Shown piece by piece: positions 16,286 through 24,629 of a stretch of 64,000 bases of DNA. The DNA comes from Elioraea tepidiphila DSM 17972 (lineage in GTDB: Bacteria > Pseudomonadota > Alphaproteobacteria > Acetobacterales > Acetobacteraceae). The notes under the pieces were generated by a model that saw nothing but the letters and a program-made list of their open reading frames with translations, did no database searches and had not been told where the DNA came from. The position numbers and the translations under genes are program-made. Where the stretch lies: NCBI RefSeq assembly GCF_000378465.1, contig NZ_KB899915.1, forward strand, positions 118,577-182,576, written 5' to 3'. Each line of letters opens with the position of its first letter. The stretch's first letter is position 1.

Positions 16286-17191
16286 ATGAGCAGCTTCGCC
16301 GGCGTCTTCCCCTACCTCGTCTCCCCCATCGCCGCCGACGGCACGGTGATCGAGACCGAACTCCGCCGCCTGGTCGATCACCTGATCGACGCCGGGGTGC
16401 ATGGCCTGACCCCGCTCGGCTCGACCGGCGAGTTCGCCTATCTCGACTGGGCGCAGCGCCGGCGCATCGTCGAGATCGTCGTCGCGCAAACCGCTGGCCG
16501 CGTGCCGGTGGTCGCGGGCGTCGCCGCCACCACGACCGCCGAGGCCGTGCGCCAGGCGCGCGATTTCGCGGCGATCGGCGTGAACGGCATCCTCGCCATC
16601 CTCGAGGCCTATTTCCCGATCCCCGAAGCCGGCGTGGTCGCCTATTTCACCGCCATCGCGGACGCGACCGAGCTGCCGGTGGTGCTCTACACCAACCCCA
16701 CCTTCCAGCGCTCCGACCTCTCGCTCGCCGCGATCGAGACGCTGTCGCGCCATCCGCGCATCGGCCTGATCAAGGACGCCTCGACCAACACCGGCCGGCT
16801 GCTGTCGATCCTGAACCGCACGGAAGGGCGGATGGGCGTGTTCGCCGCCTCGGCGCACATTCCGGCCGCGGTGATGATGATCGGCGGCAAGGGCTGGATG
16901 GCCGGCCCGGCCTGCGCGATCCCGCGCGAGAGCGTCCGGCTCTACGAGCTCTGTCGGGCGGGGCAATGGGACGCGGCGATGCGCCTGCAACGCGCGCTCT
17001 GGCGCGTGAACGAGCTGTTCGCGGCGCACTCGCTCGCGGCCTGCATCAAGGGCGCCTTGCAGCTCCAGGGCTTCGCGGTCGGCGACCCGCTGCCGCCGCA
17101 GGCGCCGCTCTCGGCGGAGGGGCGGGCGGCGGTGGCGAAGGCGCTCGCCCTCGCGGCCCAGGCGCTGGCGGTCAGTCCGCCGCCGCCATGA
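16286..17191 (+). CDS. Dihydrodipicolinate synthase family protein
   Basis: Class I aldolase-type lyase of 301 aa with a DapA-like TIM barrel. The Schiff-base lysine is Lys163 (GLIKDAS) and the tyrosine of the proton relay is Tyr135 (LYTNPTF); the GSTGEF substrate loop (45-50) is intact. Family members include DapA, N-acetylneuraminate lyase and several hydroxy-oxo-acid aldolases, so lysine biosynthesis cannot be assumed. A TATAGT at 16273-16278 lies only 7 nt upstream of the ATG and there is no Shine-Dalgarno sequence, so a nearly leaderless transcript is possible. It overlaps the convergent chorismate mutase gene by 20 nt. Confidence 0.83.
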   Translation: MSSFAGVFPYLVSPIAADGTVIETELRRLVDHLIDAGVHGLTPLGSTGEFAYLDWAQRRRIVEIVVAQTAGRVPVVAGVAATTTAEAVRQARDFAAIGVNGILAILEAYFPIPEAGVVAYFTAIADATELPVVLYTNPTFQRSDLSLAAIETLSRHPRIGLIKDASTNTGRLLSILNRTEGRMGVFAASAHIPAAVMMIGGKGWMAGPACAIPRESVRLYELCRAGQWDAAMRLQRALWRVNELFAAHSLAACIKGALQLQGFAVGDPLPPQAPLSAEGRAAVAKALALAAQALAVSPPPP

Positions 17192-17477
17192 CGCGCGCCT
17201 CCAGGCGCAGCGCCTCGTCGTGGATCGTCTCCCAGATGCGCTGCGCCGCCTCGGGGTCGAGGCCGCGCTGCCCGGCGCGCGCGGTGACGCGCGCCAGCAC
17301 GGCGGCGAAACGACGCGGCGTCAGCGGCGGGATGCCGTGCGGGCGTTTGAGGCGCGCCGCCTCCGCCACCGCCGCGAAGCGCTGCGCCAGGAGATCGACA
17401 AGGTCGTCGTCGAGCGCGTCGATGCGGGCTCTGACCTCGGCAAGGATTGCGTCGCCTTCACCTGGTTCGCTGCTCAT
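17172..17477 (-). CDS. Chorismate mutase (AroQ type)
   Basis: Small all-helical protein of 101 aa, the size of a stand-alone AroQ mutase, which turns chorismate into prephenate for Phe/Tyr synthesis. The first helix [15 protein letters not shown] and the following RLK match the conserved Arg and Lys positions of the family. A longer frame starting at 17516 would add residues encoded by a palindromic hairpin; ATG 17477 (MSSEPGEG) is preferred. An isochorismate-pyruvate-lyase-like activity cannot be excluded. The 3' end overlaps the aldolase gene tail to tail. Confidence 0.8.
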   Translation of the reverse strand: MSSEPGEGDAILAEVRARIDALDDDLVDLLAQRFAAVAEAARLKRPHGIPPLTPRRFAAVLARVTARAGQRGLDPEAAQRIWETIHDEALRLEARVMAAAD

Positions 17478-17502
17478 CCCGGCACCTGCAAGAAAAGGAT
17501 GA

Positions 17503-17533
17503 CCGGGGGGCCGCAAGGCCCCCCGGACCCCCC
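17503..17533 (-). repeat. Palindromic element, single-hairpin copy
   Basis: CCGGGGGGCC-GCAA-GGCCCCCCGG (17503-17526) plus GGACCCCCC matches the terminal hairpin and flank of the complete elements. It lies 4 nt after the rlmE stop codon, oriented with that gene, in the gap before the chorismate mutase gene. Confidence 0.75.
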
Positions 17534-17537
17534 AAGG

Positions 17538-18197
17538 CTACCTGAAGCCCTGCGCCACCACATAGGTCTCGGCGCTCTCCTTGCGACTGGCCGGCGGCTT
17601 CGCATGCCGCACGCTCGCGAAGCGTTGCTTGAGCGCGGCCAGCATGTCGCGCTCGGAGCCGCCCTGGAACACCTTGCAGACGAACGCCCCGCCGGGCGCC
17701 AGCACCTGGAGCGCCACGTCCATCGCGATCTCGGCCAAGGCCATGATGCGCAAGTGGTCGGTCGCCGCGTGACCCGTCGTGTTCGGCGCCATGTCGGACA
17801 GCACGATGTCGGCCTTGCCACCTAAAGCGGCGACCGCCGCGTCGGCCACCGCCGGGTCGGTCAGGTCGCCGCGCAGCACCGTCGCCCCGGGCACCGGCTC
17901 CATCGGCAGGATATCGACCGCCACCACCCCGGGACCGGCGCGCTCGACCGCCACCTGGGTCCATCCGCCCGGTGCGGCGCCGAGATCCAGCACGCGCGCG
18001 CCCATGCGCAGCAGCCGGAACCGATCATCGAGCTCGATCAGCTTGAACGCCGCGCGCGAGCGGTAGCCCGCCGCCTGGGCCTTGCGCACATAGGGATCGT
18101 TCAACTGGCGCGACAGCCAGCGGACCGAGGATGGGTCCTTGCGCCGCGCCCCGCGAACCCTGACGGTGAGGCCGCGCCCGCCGCCGCCGCGGCTCAT
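17538..18197 (-). CDS. rlmE: 23S rRNA (uridine-2'-O)-methyltransferase RlmE (FtsJ/RrmJ)
   Basis: SAM-dependent methyltransferase of 219 aa that methylates U2552 of 23S rRNA in the 50S subunit. The SAM site is DLGAAPGGW (71-79), and the catalytic Lys52, Asp135 (LSDMAPN) and Lys175 (VCKVFQG) are in place. The frame extends upstream, but ATG 18197 gives a normal length with a Gly/Arg-rich N-terminus. The start overlaps the Ppx/GppA stop by 4 nt, a gene pair seen in many alphaproteobacteria. Confidence 0.9.
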   Translation of the reverse strand: MSRGGGGRGLTVRVRGARRKDPSSVRWLSRQLNDPYVRKAQAAGYRSRAAFKLIELDDRFRLLRMGARVLDLGAAPGGWTQVAVERAGPGVVAVDILPMEPVPGATVLRGDLTDPAVADAAVAALGGKADIVLSDMAPNTTGHAATDHLRIMALAEIAMDVALQVLAPGGAFVCKVFQGGSERDMLAALKQRFASVRHAKPPASRKESAETYVVAQGFR

Positions 18198-19282
18198 GCC
18201 GCCGGCGGGCGGGCGGCCGGGAGCGCGCGTGGCCGGTAGGGCCGCCCGCTGTGCCGGCGTCGGTCCGCGCGCATCAGCCGGATCAGCATCCCCTCGCGCA
18301 GGCCGCGATCGGCGACCGTCACCCGCGCGGCCGGCCACAGCCGGCGCATCGCCGCGAACACCGCGCAGCCGGGCAGCACGAACTCCACCCGCCCCGGGCC
18401 GACGCACGGATGCTCGAGCAGCCCCGGCCGCCCCATGGCGCAGAGCGCGGCCAGCGCACCGTCCGCCTCCGCGCCCGACAGCGTGTGCCCGTCGATGAGC
18501 GCGCGCGAGTAGCGCGGCAGGCCGAGCGCCACCCCGGCGAGCGTCGTCACCGTGCCCGAGGTGCCGATCAGGCGCACGCCGCCACGGCCGATCTCGTCGC
18601 CGATGCGGTGGATCTCGTCGAAGGGGCGGAAGGCGGCGACGGCGTCCTCGACCATCGCGCCGAAGCCCTCAACGGTGAAGGCGCGCTCGCCCCAGCGCTC
18701 GGCCAGGGTGACGACGCCGAGCGGGACGGAGGCGTAGCCGATCACCTCCGAGGGCGCCTCGCCGGGCCGGCGCGCGCGCAGCCAGGCGAGCTCGGTCGAG
18801 CCGCCGCCGATGTCGAACAGCAGCGCGCGGTGCTCGGGCCCGGCCAGCAGCGAGGCGCAGGACTCGACGGCAAGCTCGGCCTCCTCGCGGGGGCCGATGA
18901 CCTCGAAGTCGATGCCGGTGGTCTCGCGCACCCGGGCGAGGAACCCCTCGCCGTTGGACGCCTTGCGGCAGGCCTCGGTCGCGACCGCGCGCAGCCGGTG
19001 CGCCGGCCGGCGCGCCAGCCGCTCGGCGCAGAGCGCGATCGCGTCGAGCGCCCGCTCCATCGCCGCCTCGCAGAGCCGCCCGGTGGTGGCCAGCCCCTCG
19101 CCGAGCCGCACCATGCGCGAGAAGCTGTCGATCACCCGGAAGCCCCGCGTCAGGGGCGTGGCGACCAGCAGGCGGCAGTTGTTGGTGCCGAGATCAAGCG
19201 CGGCGTAGAGCGGCGGGCCGGAGTCGGTCCGCATATGGGAGAAGCCGGGCATCAGGGCGGCGGGGGTCCTGCGGTCCAACAT
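18194..19282 (-). CDS. Ppx/GppA phosphatase family protein
   Basis: Exopolyphosphatase / pppGpp phosphohydrolase family protein of about 362 aa with the actin-like ATPase fold. Motifs are YAALDLGTNNCRLLVA (phosphate 1), FDIGGGSTELAW (phosphate 2) and GTSGTVTTLAGVALGL. It lacks the C-terminal HD-type domain of long Ppx proteins. The start is uncertain: ATG 19282, 19252 and 19234 are all possible and none has a clear Shine-Dalgarno sequence. It is translationally coupled to rlmE. Confidence 0.83.
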   Translation of the reverse strand: MLDRRTPAALMPGFSHMRTDSGPPLYAALDLGTNNCRLLVATPLTRGFRVIDSFSRMVRLGEGLATTGRLCEAAMERALDAIALCAERLARRPAHRLRAVATEACRKASNGEGFLARVRETTGIDFEVIGPREEAELAVESCASLLAGPEHRALLFDIGGGSTELAWLRARRPGEAPSEVIGYASVPLGVVTLAERWGERAFTVEGFGAMVEDAVAAFRPFDEIHRIGDEIGRGGVRLIGTSGTVTTLAGVALGLPRYSRALIDGHTLSGAEADGALAALCAMGRPGLLEHPCVGPGRVEFVLPGCAVFAAMRRLWPAARVTVADRGLREGMLIRLMRADRRRHSGRPYRPRALPAARPPAA

Positions 19283-19326
19283 GTATGATCGTGCGGCAGG
19301 CGCGCGCGGGCAAGAGAATTGCAACA

Positions 19327-19367
19327 GGCCCGTGCGTGATCGAGTGGCAGGTGAGCGCGCACGGGCC
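19327..19367 (-). terminator. Hairpin 3' of the TctCBA operon
   Basis: GGCCCGTGCG (19327-19336) and CGCACGGGCC (19358-19367) give a 10-bp perfect stem with a 21-nt loop, 34 nt past the TctA stop. On the minus strand a moderately T-rich TGTTGCAATTCTCTT follows, so this could end the operon before the Ppx/GppA gene. Confidence 0.5.
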
Positions 19368-19400
19368 GATCGCACAGGGAGCGCGCACGGCGCTATGGCG

Positions 19401-20909
19401 TCAGGCCGAGGCCGCGTCGCCCAGGCGCCGGCGCCGGTCCTTCCACATCGAGAAGCCGAGCGAGAGGACCATGAGCGCGAAGATCACGAGCGCGCCGGGG
19501 TGGTTGAGGATCTCGCGCCAGTCGCCGCCCGCCATCTGGTAGGCGCGCAGCAATTCGGTCTCGATCAACCGCCCGAGCAGGAGTCCCACCACGACGGCGG
19601 CGACCGGATAGCCGAAGCGCGAGAGCAGCCAGCCGAGCACGGCGAACACGTAGAGCGTGATCGGTCCGGCCGCGGAGCCCTCGATCGCGAAGGCGCCCAT
19701 GGTCGCGACCACCAGCACGCAGGGGATCAGGATGCGCAAGGGCAGGCGCACGATGGTCGAGGCCGCGAACACGAACGCCGTGCCCACGAACACCAGCAGC
19801 ACGGCCTGGGCGAAGTTCGACAGGATGATCGCGTAGACGATGTCGCGGTTCTGGTCGATGAAGCGCGGGCCGCCGACCACGTTGTGCATGGCGAAGGCGG
19901 CGAGCAGGATCGCGGTCGCGCCGCCGCCGGGGATGCCGAGCGCCAGCATGGTCGCCATGGCCCCGCCCTCGGAGCTGGAATTGGCGCTCTCGGAGGCGAT
20001 CACGCCCTTCGGGTTGCCGGTGCCGAAACTCGCCCCGTCCTTCGCCGTGCGCCGCGTCTCGGCGTAGGAGAGCAGGTTGGCGATCGAGGAACCGACGCCC
20101 GGGATCGCGCCCACCATCGCGCCGATGATCGAGCCGCGCAGCAGCACGCCCGGGTAGCGGAACACCAGCGCGCAGCCTGCCAGGATGCGGCCGAGGCTGA
20201 TCTTCCGGTCCTGCTCGGACTCGACCAGGAAGGTGGCATTGACGAGGCCGAAGAGCTGGCTCGCCGCGAGCAGCCCCACCATGGCCGGGATGGTCGGCAC
20301 GCCGTCCAGCAGCCAGGGGATCCCCATCGTGCCGCGCATGTAGCCGGCGGTGTTCATGCCCACCGTGCCGATCAGCACGCCGATCGCCGAGGCGAACAGG
20401 CCACGGCTGATCGATGTGCCGCCGAGCGAGCCGAGCAGCACCATGCCCCAGACCGCGATCGCGAACATCTCGTAGGGGCCGATCATCAGCACGAGCTCGG
20501 CGAGCGGCTGCACCAGCACGAACAGCACCGCATAGGAGGCGAGCACGCCGAGGCAGGAGGCGAACAGCGCCGCGCCGAGCGCCTCGTTGTGCCGGCCCGC
20601 GCGCGCCATCGGGTAGCCGTCGAAGGTGGTCGCGACCGCCGAGGAGGTGCCCGGGATGCCCATCAGCACGGCCGGCACCGAACCGCCGAACCCGGCCCCT
20701 GTGTAGACCGAGGTCAGGAAGATGATCGCCGGCAGGAAGTCCATGTAGAGGGTCGCCGGCAGCACCAGCGCCATCGCCATCGACACCGACACGCCGGGCA
20801 AGGCGCCGAAGACGAGGCCGATCAGCAGGCCCGGGATGACCCAGATCCAGGCATCGAGCGAGCCGGCGAGCAGCGCGACCGCCGAGCCCGCCGCCGGAAG
20901 GTCGATCAT
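19401..20909 (-). CDS. Tripartite tricarboxylate transporter permease TctA family
   Basis: Large membrane subunit of a TTT transporter, 502 aa and about 11-12 hydrophobic segments. The family hallmark GLVFGALPGVSVSMAMALVLP lies near the N-terminus, with the second related loop MVGAIPGVGSSIANLLSY in the middle; VYTGAGFGGSVPAVLMGIPG is also typical. It imports a carboxylate captured by the periplasmic TctC-type protein. It starts 7 nt after the TctB stop. The substrate is unknown; TTT systems take citrate, other di/tricarboxylates and aromatic acids. Confidence 0.9.
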   Translation of the reverse strand: MIDLPAAGSAVALLAGSLDAWIWVIPGLLIGLVFGALPGVSVSMAMALVLPATLYMDFLPAIIFLTSVYTGAGFGGSVPAVLMGIPGTSSAVATTFDGYPMARAGRHNEALGAALFASCLGVLASYAVLFVLVQPLAELVLMIGPYEMFAIAVWGMVLLGSLGGTSISRGLFASAIGVLIGTVGMNTAGYMRGTMGIPWLLDGVPTIPAMVGLLAASQLFGLVNATFLVESEQDRKISLGRILAGCALVFRYPGVLLRGSIIGAMVGAIPGVGSSIANLLSYAETRRTAKDGASFGTGNPKGVIASESANSSSEGGAMATMLALGIPGGGATAILLAAFAMHNVVGGPRFIDQNRDIVYAIILSNFAQAVLLVFVGTAFVFAASTIVRLPLRILIPCVLVVATMGAFAIEGSAAGPITLYVFAVLGWLLSRFGYPVAAVVVGLLLGRLIETELLRAYQMAGGDWREILNHPGALVIFALMVLSLGFSMWKDRRRRLGDAASA

Positions 20910-20916
20910 GGCGCGC

Positions 20917-21375
20917 TCACAGGATCGCGGTGACGAGCGGGTAGGGGATCATCGCCTTGAAGGCGACGATCACGGCGGCGACGAAGACCGGCGGGAACAG
21001 CGCCAGCATCAGGGGCCTCCGCTCGCCGCCGATCGCGAGCGCGACGGTCACGAACGCCCAGGCGGCGATGTCGTAGCCGATGCGCTCGAGCCCGAGGATG
21101 AACAGCCCGAAGGTGCCGACCAGCGCCAGCACCTTCAGCCGCTCGGGCCAGGTCTGGGCGGGTGCCTCGCCGGAGCGGTCGCCGCGCAGGCAGGCGAGCG
21201 CGATGATCGCCCAGAGCACAACCACCAGGACGGCGGTCGGCTGGAGGAACAGCAGGTTGTGCGGGTGCAGCGACACCCCGCGCGCGTCGATCAGATAGGC
21301 GACCGCGGCGGCCGCCAGCGCGGTGACCAGGGCGAGATGGCCCCAGGCGATCCGCCGCTCAGCCGATGGCTCCAT
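20917..21375 (-). CDS. Tripartite tricarboxylate transporter TctB family protein
   Basis: Small membrane subunit of 152 aa with four predicted helices, including LALVTALAAAAVAYLIDARG at the N-terminus and AVLVVVLWAIIALACLRG after a short loop. The pattern and position between TctC and TctA identify it; TctB proteins are poorly conserved in sequence. It is separated from the TctC gene by 52 nt containing a strong hairpin, which may reduce its expression relative to the binding protein. Confidence 0.85.
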   Translation of the reverse strand: MEPSAERRIAWGHLALVTALAAAAVAYLIDARGVSLHPHNLLFLQPTAVLVVVLWAIIALACLRGDRSGEAPAQTWPERLKVLALVGTFGLFILGLERIGYDIAAWAFVTVALAIGGERRPLMLALFPPVFVAAVIVAFKAMIPYPLVTAIL

Positions 21376-21398
21376 CCGACCGTTCCCCCAGGCGGTAG

Positions 21399-21422
21399 GG
21401 GCGGGACCGTGCGGTCCCGCCC
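21399..21422 (-). terminator. Intra-operon hairpin between tctC and tctB
   Basis: GGGCGGGACC-GTGC-GGTCCCGCCC is a perfect 10-bp stem 5 nt beyond the TctC stop codon and about 23 nt before the TctB start, without a T-tract. An attenuator or 3'-end stabiliser that raises the binding protein over the membrane subunits is a reasonable inference. Confidence 0.6.
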
Positions 21423-21427
21423 GCGCG

Positions 21428-22441
21428 TCAGGCCTGCTTCAGCAGGTCGACGTATTTCTGCATCGTGTTGAAGGCGTTGAGATAGGCGCGGTTCGACGCC
21501 TCCGGCCCGTACCAGGTGGTGGCGAGCTGCTGGCCCTTCAGCGCCGCGACGCATTCGGGGTCCTTGGTGGCGCGCTCGATCGCGCTTTCGAGGATCTTGT
21601 AGCGGTCGGGCACGCGCTCGACGAAGCGGCGCAGCACCACGAAGCCGCGCTGCGAGCCCTCGACGAACTCGGGCATGATGTTGGCCGCCTTCGCGTGGTC
21701 GGCCCACAGCGGCGCCTCGGGGAAGAACTCCGGATCCCTCTGGTCGGAGAACACCATCAAGGGCTTGATGCGCTCACGCAGCGGCAGGAAGCCCTCGCCG
21801 CCGACGAAGCCGACATCGACATGGCCGCCCACGGTCGCGGTGCGGGCCGGGCCGCCGCCATCGGCATAGGTGATGATGCGCGCGCGGTTGCGGTCGATGC
21901 CGTGGCCGGCGAGGAACAGCGCGAGGTTGACGAAATCGGCCGAGGCCGGCTGCACGCCCAGCGTCAGGCTGCGCGGATTCGCCTTCAGCGCCGCCACCAC
22001 CTCGTCGATCGTGTTGATCGGCTTGCTCGAGGCCGTCGCGGCCAGGGTGGCGTCGCGCGACGGCAGGTTGATCATCCAGAAATCCTCGGCCTTGTACTGC
22101 GCGTTCTGCAGCAGGATGGTCTGCGGAATGAACGGCGCGGCCGAGTGCACCATCACCATGTAGCCGTCATCCGGCTGCTGGAGATAGAACATGTTGCCGA
22201 GCATCGTGCCGCCGCCGGGCCGGTTCACCACCGTGACGGGCTGGCCGAGATGCCGGGAGAGGAACGGCGCCATCGCGCGGGCGTAGCGGTCGTTGTAGCC
22301 GCCGGTGGCGAAGGGGACGAGGATGGTCACCGGCCGGTCGGGGTAGGTCTGGGCGCGCAGCGGCAGCGGCGCGGCGAGCGCGGCGCCGGCGGCGAGGCCG
22401 AGCGCGGTGCGGCGCGAGATCGTGGGCTTTCCCGACGTCAT
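21428..22441 (-). CDS. Tripartite tricarboxylate transporter substrate-binding protein (TctC/Bug family)
   Basis: Periplasmic Bug-family protein of 337 aa. The N-terminus has a Tat signal (ISRRTALGLAAGAALAAPL), followed by the Bug signature YPDRPVTILVPFATGGYNDRYAR and the second conserved loop VVNRPGGGTMLG. It is the first gene of the TctCBA operon and is divergent from the AbrB-type gene; dyad operators at 22516-22608 lie between them. The bound ligand is unknown, though the neighbouring SDR suggests a hydroxy- or keto-acid pathway. Confidence 0.88.
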   Translation of the reverse strand: MTSGKPTISRRTALGLAAGAALAAPLPLRAQTYPDRPVTILVPFATGGYNDRYARAMAPFLSRHLGQPVTVVNRPGGGTMLGNMFYLQQPDDGYMVMVHSAAPFIPQTILLQNAQYKAEDFWMINLPSRDATLAATASSKPINTIDEVVAALKANPRSLTLGVQPASADFVNLALFLAGHGIDRNRARIITYADGGGPARTATVGGHVDVGFVGGEGFLPLRERIKPLMVFSDQRDPEFFPEAPLWADHAKAANIMPEFVEGSQRGFVVLRRFVERVPDRYKILESAIERATKDPECVAALKGQQLATTWYGPEASNRAYLNAFNTMQKYVDLLKQA

Positions 22442-22515
22442 CCTGGAACTCCTCCCGAGAGCCGCGCGGCGCTGCGCGGCATTGCCGACATGCTTGCGCC
22501 GTTTCTCTAAGGGGT

Positions 22516-22540
22516 CAAAGTGTCAACCGTCAACGGTTGG
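22516..22540. promoter_or_regulatory. Operator-like dyad 1 in the tctC/abrB-type divergent region
   Basis: This site contains CAAAGTGTCAACCG, and an internal hairpin-like dyad CAACCG-TCAA-CGGTTG (22525-22540). The outer CAAAGTGTCAACCGT (22516-22530) is the reverse complement of ACGGTTGACACTTTG at 22600-22614, so the two sites form a large inverted repeat about 84 bp apart. Cooperative binding by one repressor or activator is likely. The regulator is not identified. Confidence 0.7.
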
Positions 22541-22593
22541 CGATCATGGACAGGACAGACGCGCCGCGCCCGGACGGCCCGCCCTCCCTGGCC

Positions 22594-22614
22594 TGTCAAC
22601 GGTTGACACTTTGT
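22594..22614. promoter_or_regulatory. Operator-like dyad 2, TGTCAAC-G-GTTGACA
   Basis: A perfect 15-nt palindrome (22594-22608) extended by CTTTG to mirror the first site. Its right half contains TTGACA, a perfect -35 hexamer pointing toward the AbrB-type gene, so a bound protein would occlude or activate a promoter here. GntR- and LacI-class regulators bind dyads of this size; no regulator gene is adjacent. Confidence 0.7.
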
Positions 22615-22669
22615 GAACGGAGAAGAACCCTCCCCGCGTCATGTCCGTCCCCTCGCCCCCCGCCCCGGC

Positions 22670-23770
22670 ATGAGCGACGCCTCGCCGCCCCCGCGCCCCG
22701 CGCTCGCCACGGCCGCCTCGGCCGGGCGCCTTGCCCCGATCGCGCTCGCCCTGGTGCTCGGCGTGATCGGCGGGACCGTCGCCTGGCAGCTCCGCGTGCC
22801 GCTCGCCTGGATGATCGGGCCGATGGTGGTGACCGCGGCGGCGAGCCTCGCCGGCTGGCGGCTCCAGCAGATCCCGATGGGCCGCGAGCTCGGCCAGGCC
22901 GTGGTCGGGGTCGCGATCGGGCTCCGCATGACGCCGGCCGTGCTGGTCAGTGTCGCCGAACTGACACCGGCGATCGCGGTGGCGACGATCGGCGTGCTCG
23001 CCACCACGACGGCGGCCGCCTTCCTGTTGCGCCCGCTGGGGCGGGTCGATCCGCGCACCGCCTTCTTCGCCACCGCCGCCGCCGGCATGGCCGACATGGC
23101 TCTGGTGGCGCGGCGCTACGGCGGCGACCCGGACGCGGTCGCGACCGTGCATGCGATCCGCGTCGCTGGGATCGTGCTGGTGGTGCCGGTCCTGGTGGTT
23201 GCCTTCGGTACCGGCGGGACGATCGAGGATTTGCCGCCCGCGGGCGCGCATCCGCTCGCGCTGGTCCCGGTGCTGGGCCTCGCCGTGCTGTGCGCCTATG
23301 CGCTGAAGCCCCTCGGTTTCCCCAACCCCTGGCTGGTCGGGCCGATGCTCGGCACCGCCGCCTTCGCCGCGATCGATCCGTTCAAGGCCGCGGTGCCCTG
23401 GATCGCGCTGGTGCTCGCCCAGCTCGCGATCGGCATCGCGCTCGGCACGCGGTTCCGGCGCGAGAGCCTGGCACGGCTGCCGCGCGTGGTGATGGCGGCG
23501 GTGGTGATCGCGGCGCTGCTGATCGTCGCTTCGGCCGCTGGCGGCGCGCTGCTCGCGGCCGCCACGGGGCTGCCCTTCGCGGTCGCGTTCCTCTCGCTCG
23601 CCCCGGCCGGCATCACCGAGATGGTGCTGACCGCGAAGATCATGCGGCTGGACGCGACCGTGGTGACGGCGTTCCAGATCGTGCGCATCGCCCTGATCGC
23701 CTCGACGGTGATGGTGATGTTCCGCATCTACGGATGGATCGCGAGGAGGGTGCATGGATCTCCGATATGA
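22670..23770 (+). CDS. AbrB family membrane protein
   Basis: Integral membrane protein of 366 aa with two homologous halves of about five helices each, each half with the same motif order (LRVPLAWMIGPMVVTAAASL in the first, GFPNPWLVGPMLGTAAFAAI in the second). This matches the AbrB/AimA family annotated as ammonia monooxygenase or transport proteins; family names are historic and the function is not settled. ATG 22670 is chosen; GTG 22613 is in frame and would add 19 residues. It overlaps the next gene by 17 nt and is divergent from a TTT operon, so carboxylate uptake or export is a reasonable guess. Confidence 0.75.
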   Translation: MSDASPPPRPALATAASAGRLAPIALALVLGVIGGTVAWQLRVPLAWMIGPMVVTAAASLAGWRLQQIPMGRELGQAVVGVAIGLRMTPAVLVSVAELTPAIAVATIGVLATTTAAAFLLRPLGRVDPRTAFFATAAAGMADMALVARRYGGDPDAVATVHAIRVAGIVLVVPVLVVAFGTGGTIEDLPPAGAHPLALVPVLGLAVLCAYALKPLGFPNPWLVGPMLGTAAFAAIDPFKAAVPWIALVLAQLAIGIALGTRFRRESLARLPRVVMAAVVIAALLIVASAAGGALLAAATGLPFAVAFLSLAPAGITEMVLTAKIMRLDATVVTAFQIVRIALIASTVMVMFRIYGWIARRVHGSPI

Positions 23771-24545
23771 CGGCCGCCGCGTGCTGGTGGTGGGCGCCTC
23801 CGCCGGCATCGGCGCGGCGACCGCCCGCCTGCTCGCCGAGGAAGGGGCGAGCGTCCTGATCGCGGCGCGCGGGCAGGCGGGCATCGAGGCGGCGGCGGAT
23901 CGGATCGGCGAGGCAACGGGGCGACGCCCCGCGACCGCCGTGGCGGACATCACGAAGCCCGGCGAGGCCGAGCGCCTGGTCGCGGCCGCGCGCGAGACGC
24001 TCGGCGGGCTCGATGCGGTGATCGACTGCGTCGGCGGCTCGATCCGCGCTTCCTTCGAGGCGCTGACCGATGAGGACTGGCTCGGGAACTACGGCTTCAA
24101 CGTGCTCTCGGCCGTGCGCGTGGTGCGCGCCGCCCTGCCCCTGCTGCGCGCAGGGCGCGCGCCCGCGATCGTCATTCTCGGCGCGGCCTCGGCACGCATG
24201 CCCTATCCCAACCAGGTGGTCTCGAACGTGCACAAGGCCGGGCTGCTCGCGCTCGTGAAGACGCTCGCGGGCGAGCTCGCGGCCGAGGGGATCCGCGTCA
24301 ACAGCGTCGCCCCGGGGCGCACGCTGACAAGGCTCTGGACCGAACGCGCGGACCTTCTCGCCGCGGAGCGCGGTGTGACGCGCGAGACGGTCATCGCGGA
24401 GTTCGCGCACGAGATTCCGCTCGGCCGGTTCGGTGATCCGGACGAGGTCGCGGCCATGGCGGTGTGGCTCGCGAGCCCGCGCGCGGGCTATGTCACCGGC
24501 CAGACCGTGAACGTGGACGGCGGGATCGCGCGCGGGCTGCTGTAG
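23754..24545 (+). CDS. SDR family oxidoreductase, atypical active site
   Basis: Short-chain dehydrogenase/reductase of 263 aa. The cofactor loop VGASAGIG (13-20), the NAD-contact DCVGG (91-95) and the C-terminal YVTGQTVNVDGG are all normal. The catalytic YxxxK, however, reads SNVHK: Ser157 occupies the tyrosine position while Lys161 is kept. This may mark a distinct subfamily or altered chemistry. Its start overlaps the AbrB-type gene by 17 nt, so it belongs to that transporter-associated operon. Confidence 0.85.
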   Translation: MDLRYDGRRVLVVGASAGIGAATARLLAEEGASVLIAARGQAGIEAAADRIGEATGRRPATAVADITKPGEAERLVAAARETLGGLDAVIDCVGGSIRASFEALTDEDWLGNYGFNVLSAVRVVRAALPLLRAGRAPAIVILGAASARMPYPNQVVSNVHKAGLLALVKTLAGELAAEGIRVNSVAPGRTLTRLWTERADLLAAERGVTRETVIAEFAHEIPLGRFGDPDEVAAMAVWLASPRAGYVTGQTVNVDGGIARGLL

Positions 24546-24592
24546 CGCCCATGGTTTCGCGCACAGGCGCCACACCGGCCCTGCGCGCGGCG

Positions 24593-24627
24593 CCGTCCGC
24601 ACAGGAGTCGGACTTCGGTGCGGACGG
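24593..24627. terminator. Hairpin between convergent SDR and nrdB genes
   Basis: CCGTCCGCAC (24593-24602) pairs perfectly with GTGCGGACGG (24618-24627) across a 15-nt loop. It lies 47 nt past the SDR stop and ends 2 nt before the nrdB stop, so it can serve both convergent transcripts. No T-tract follows. Confidence 0.6.
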
Positions 24628-24629
24628 TA

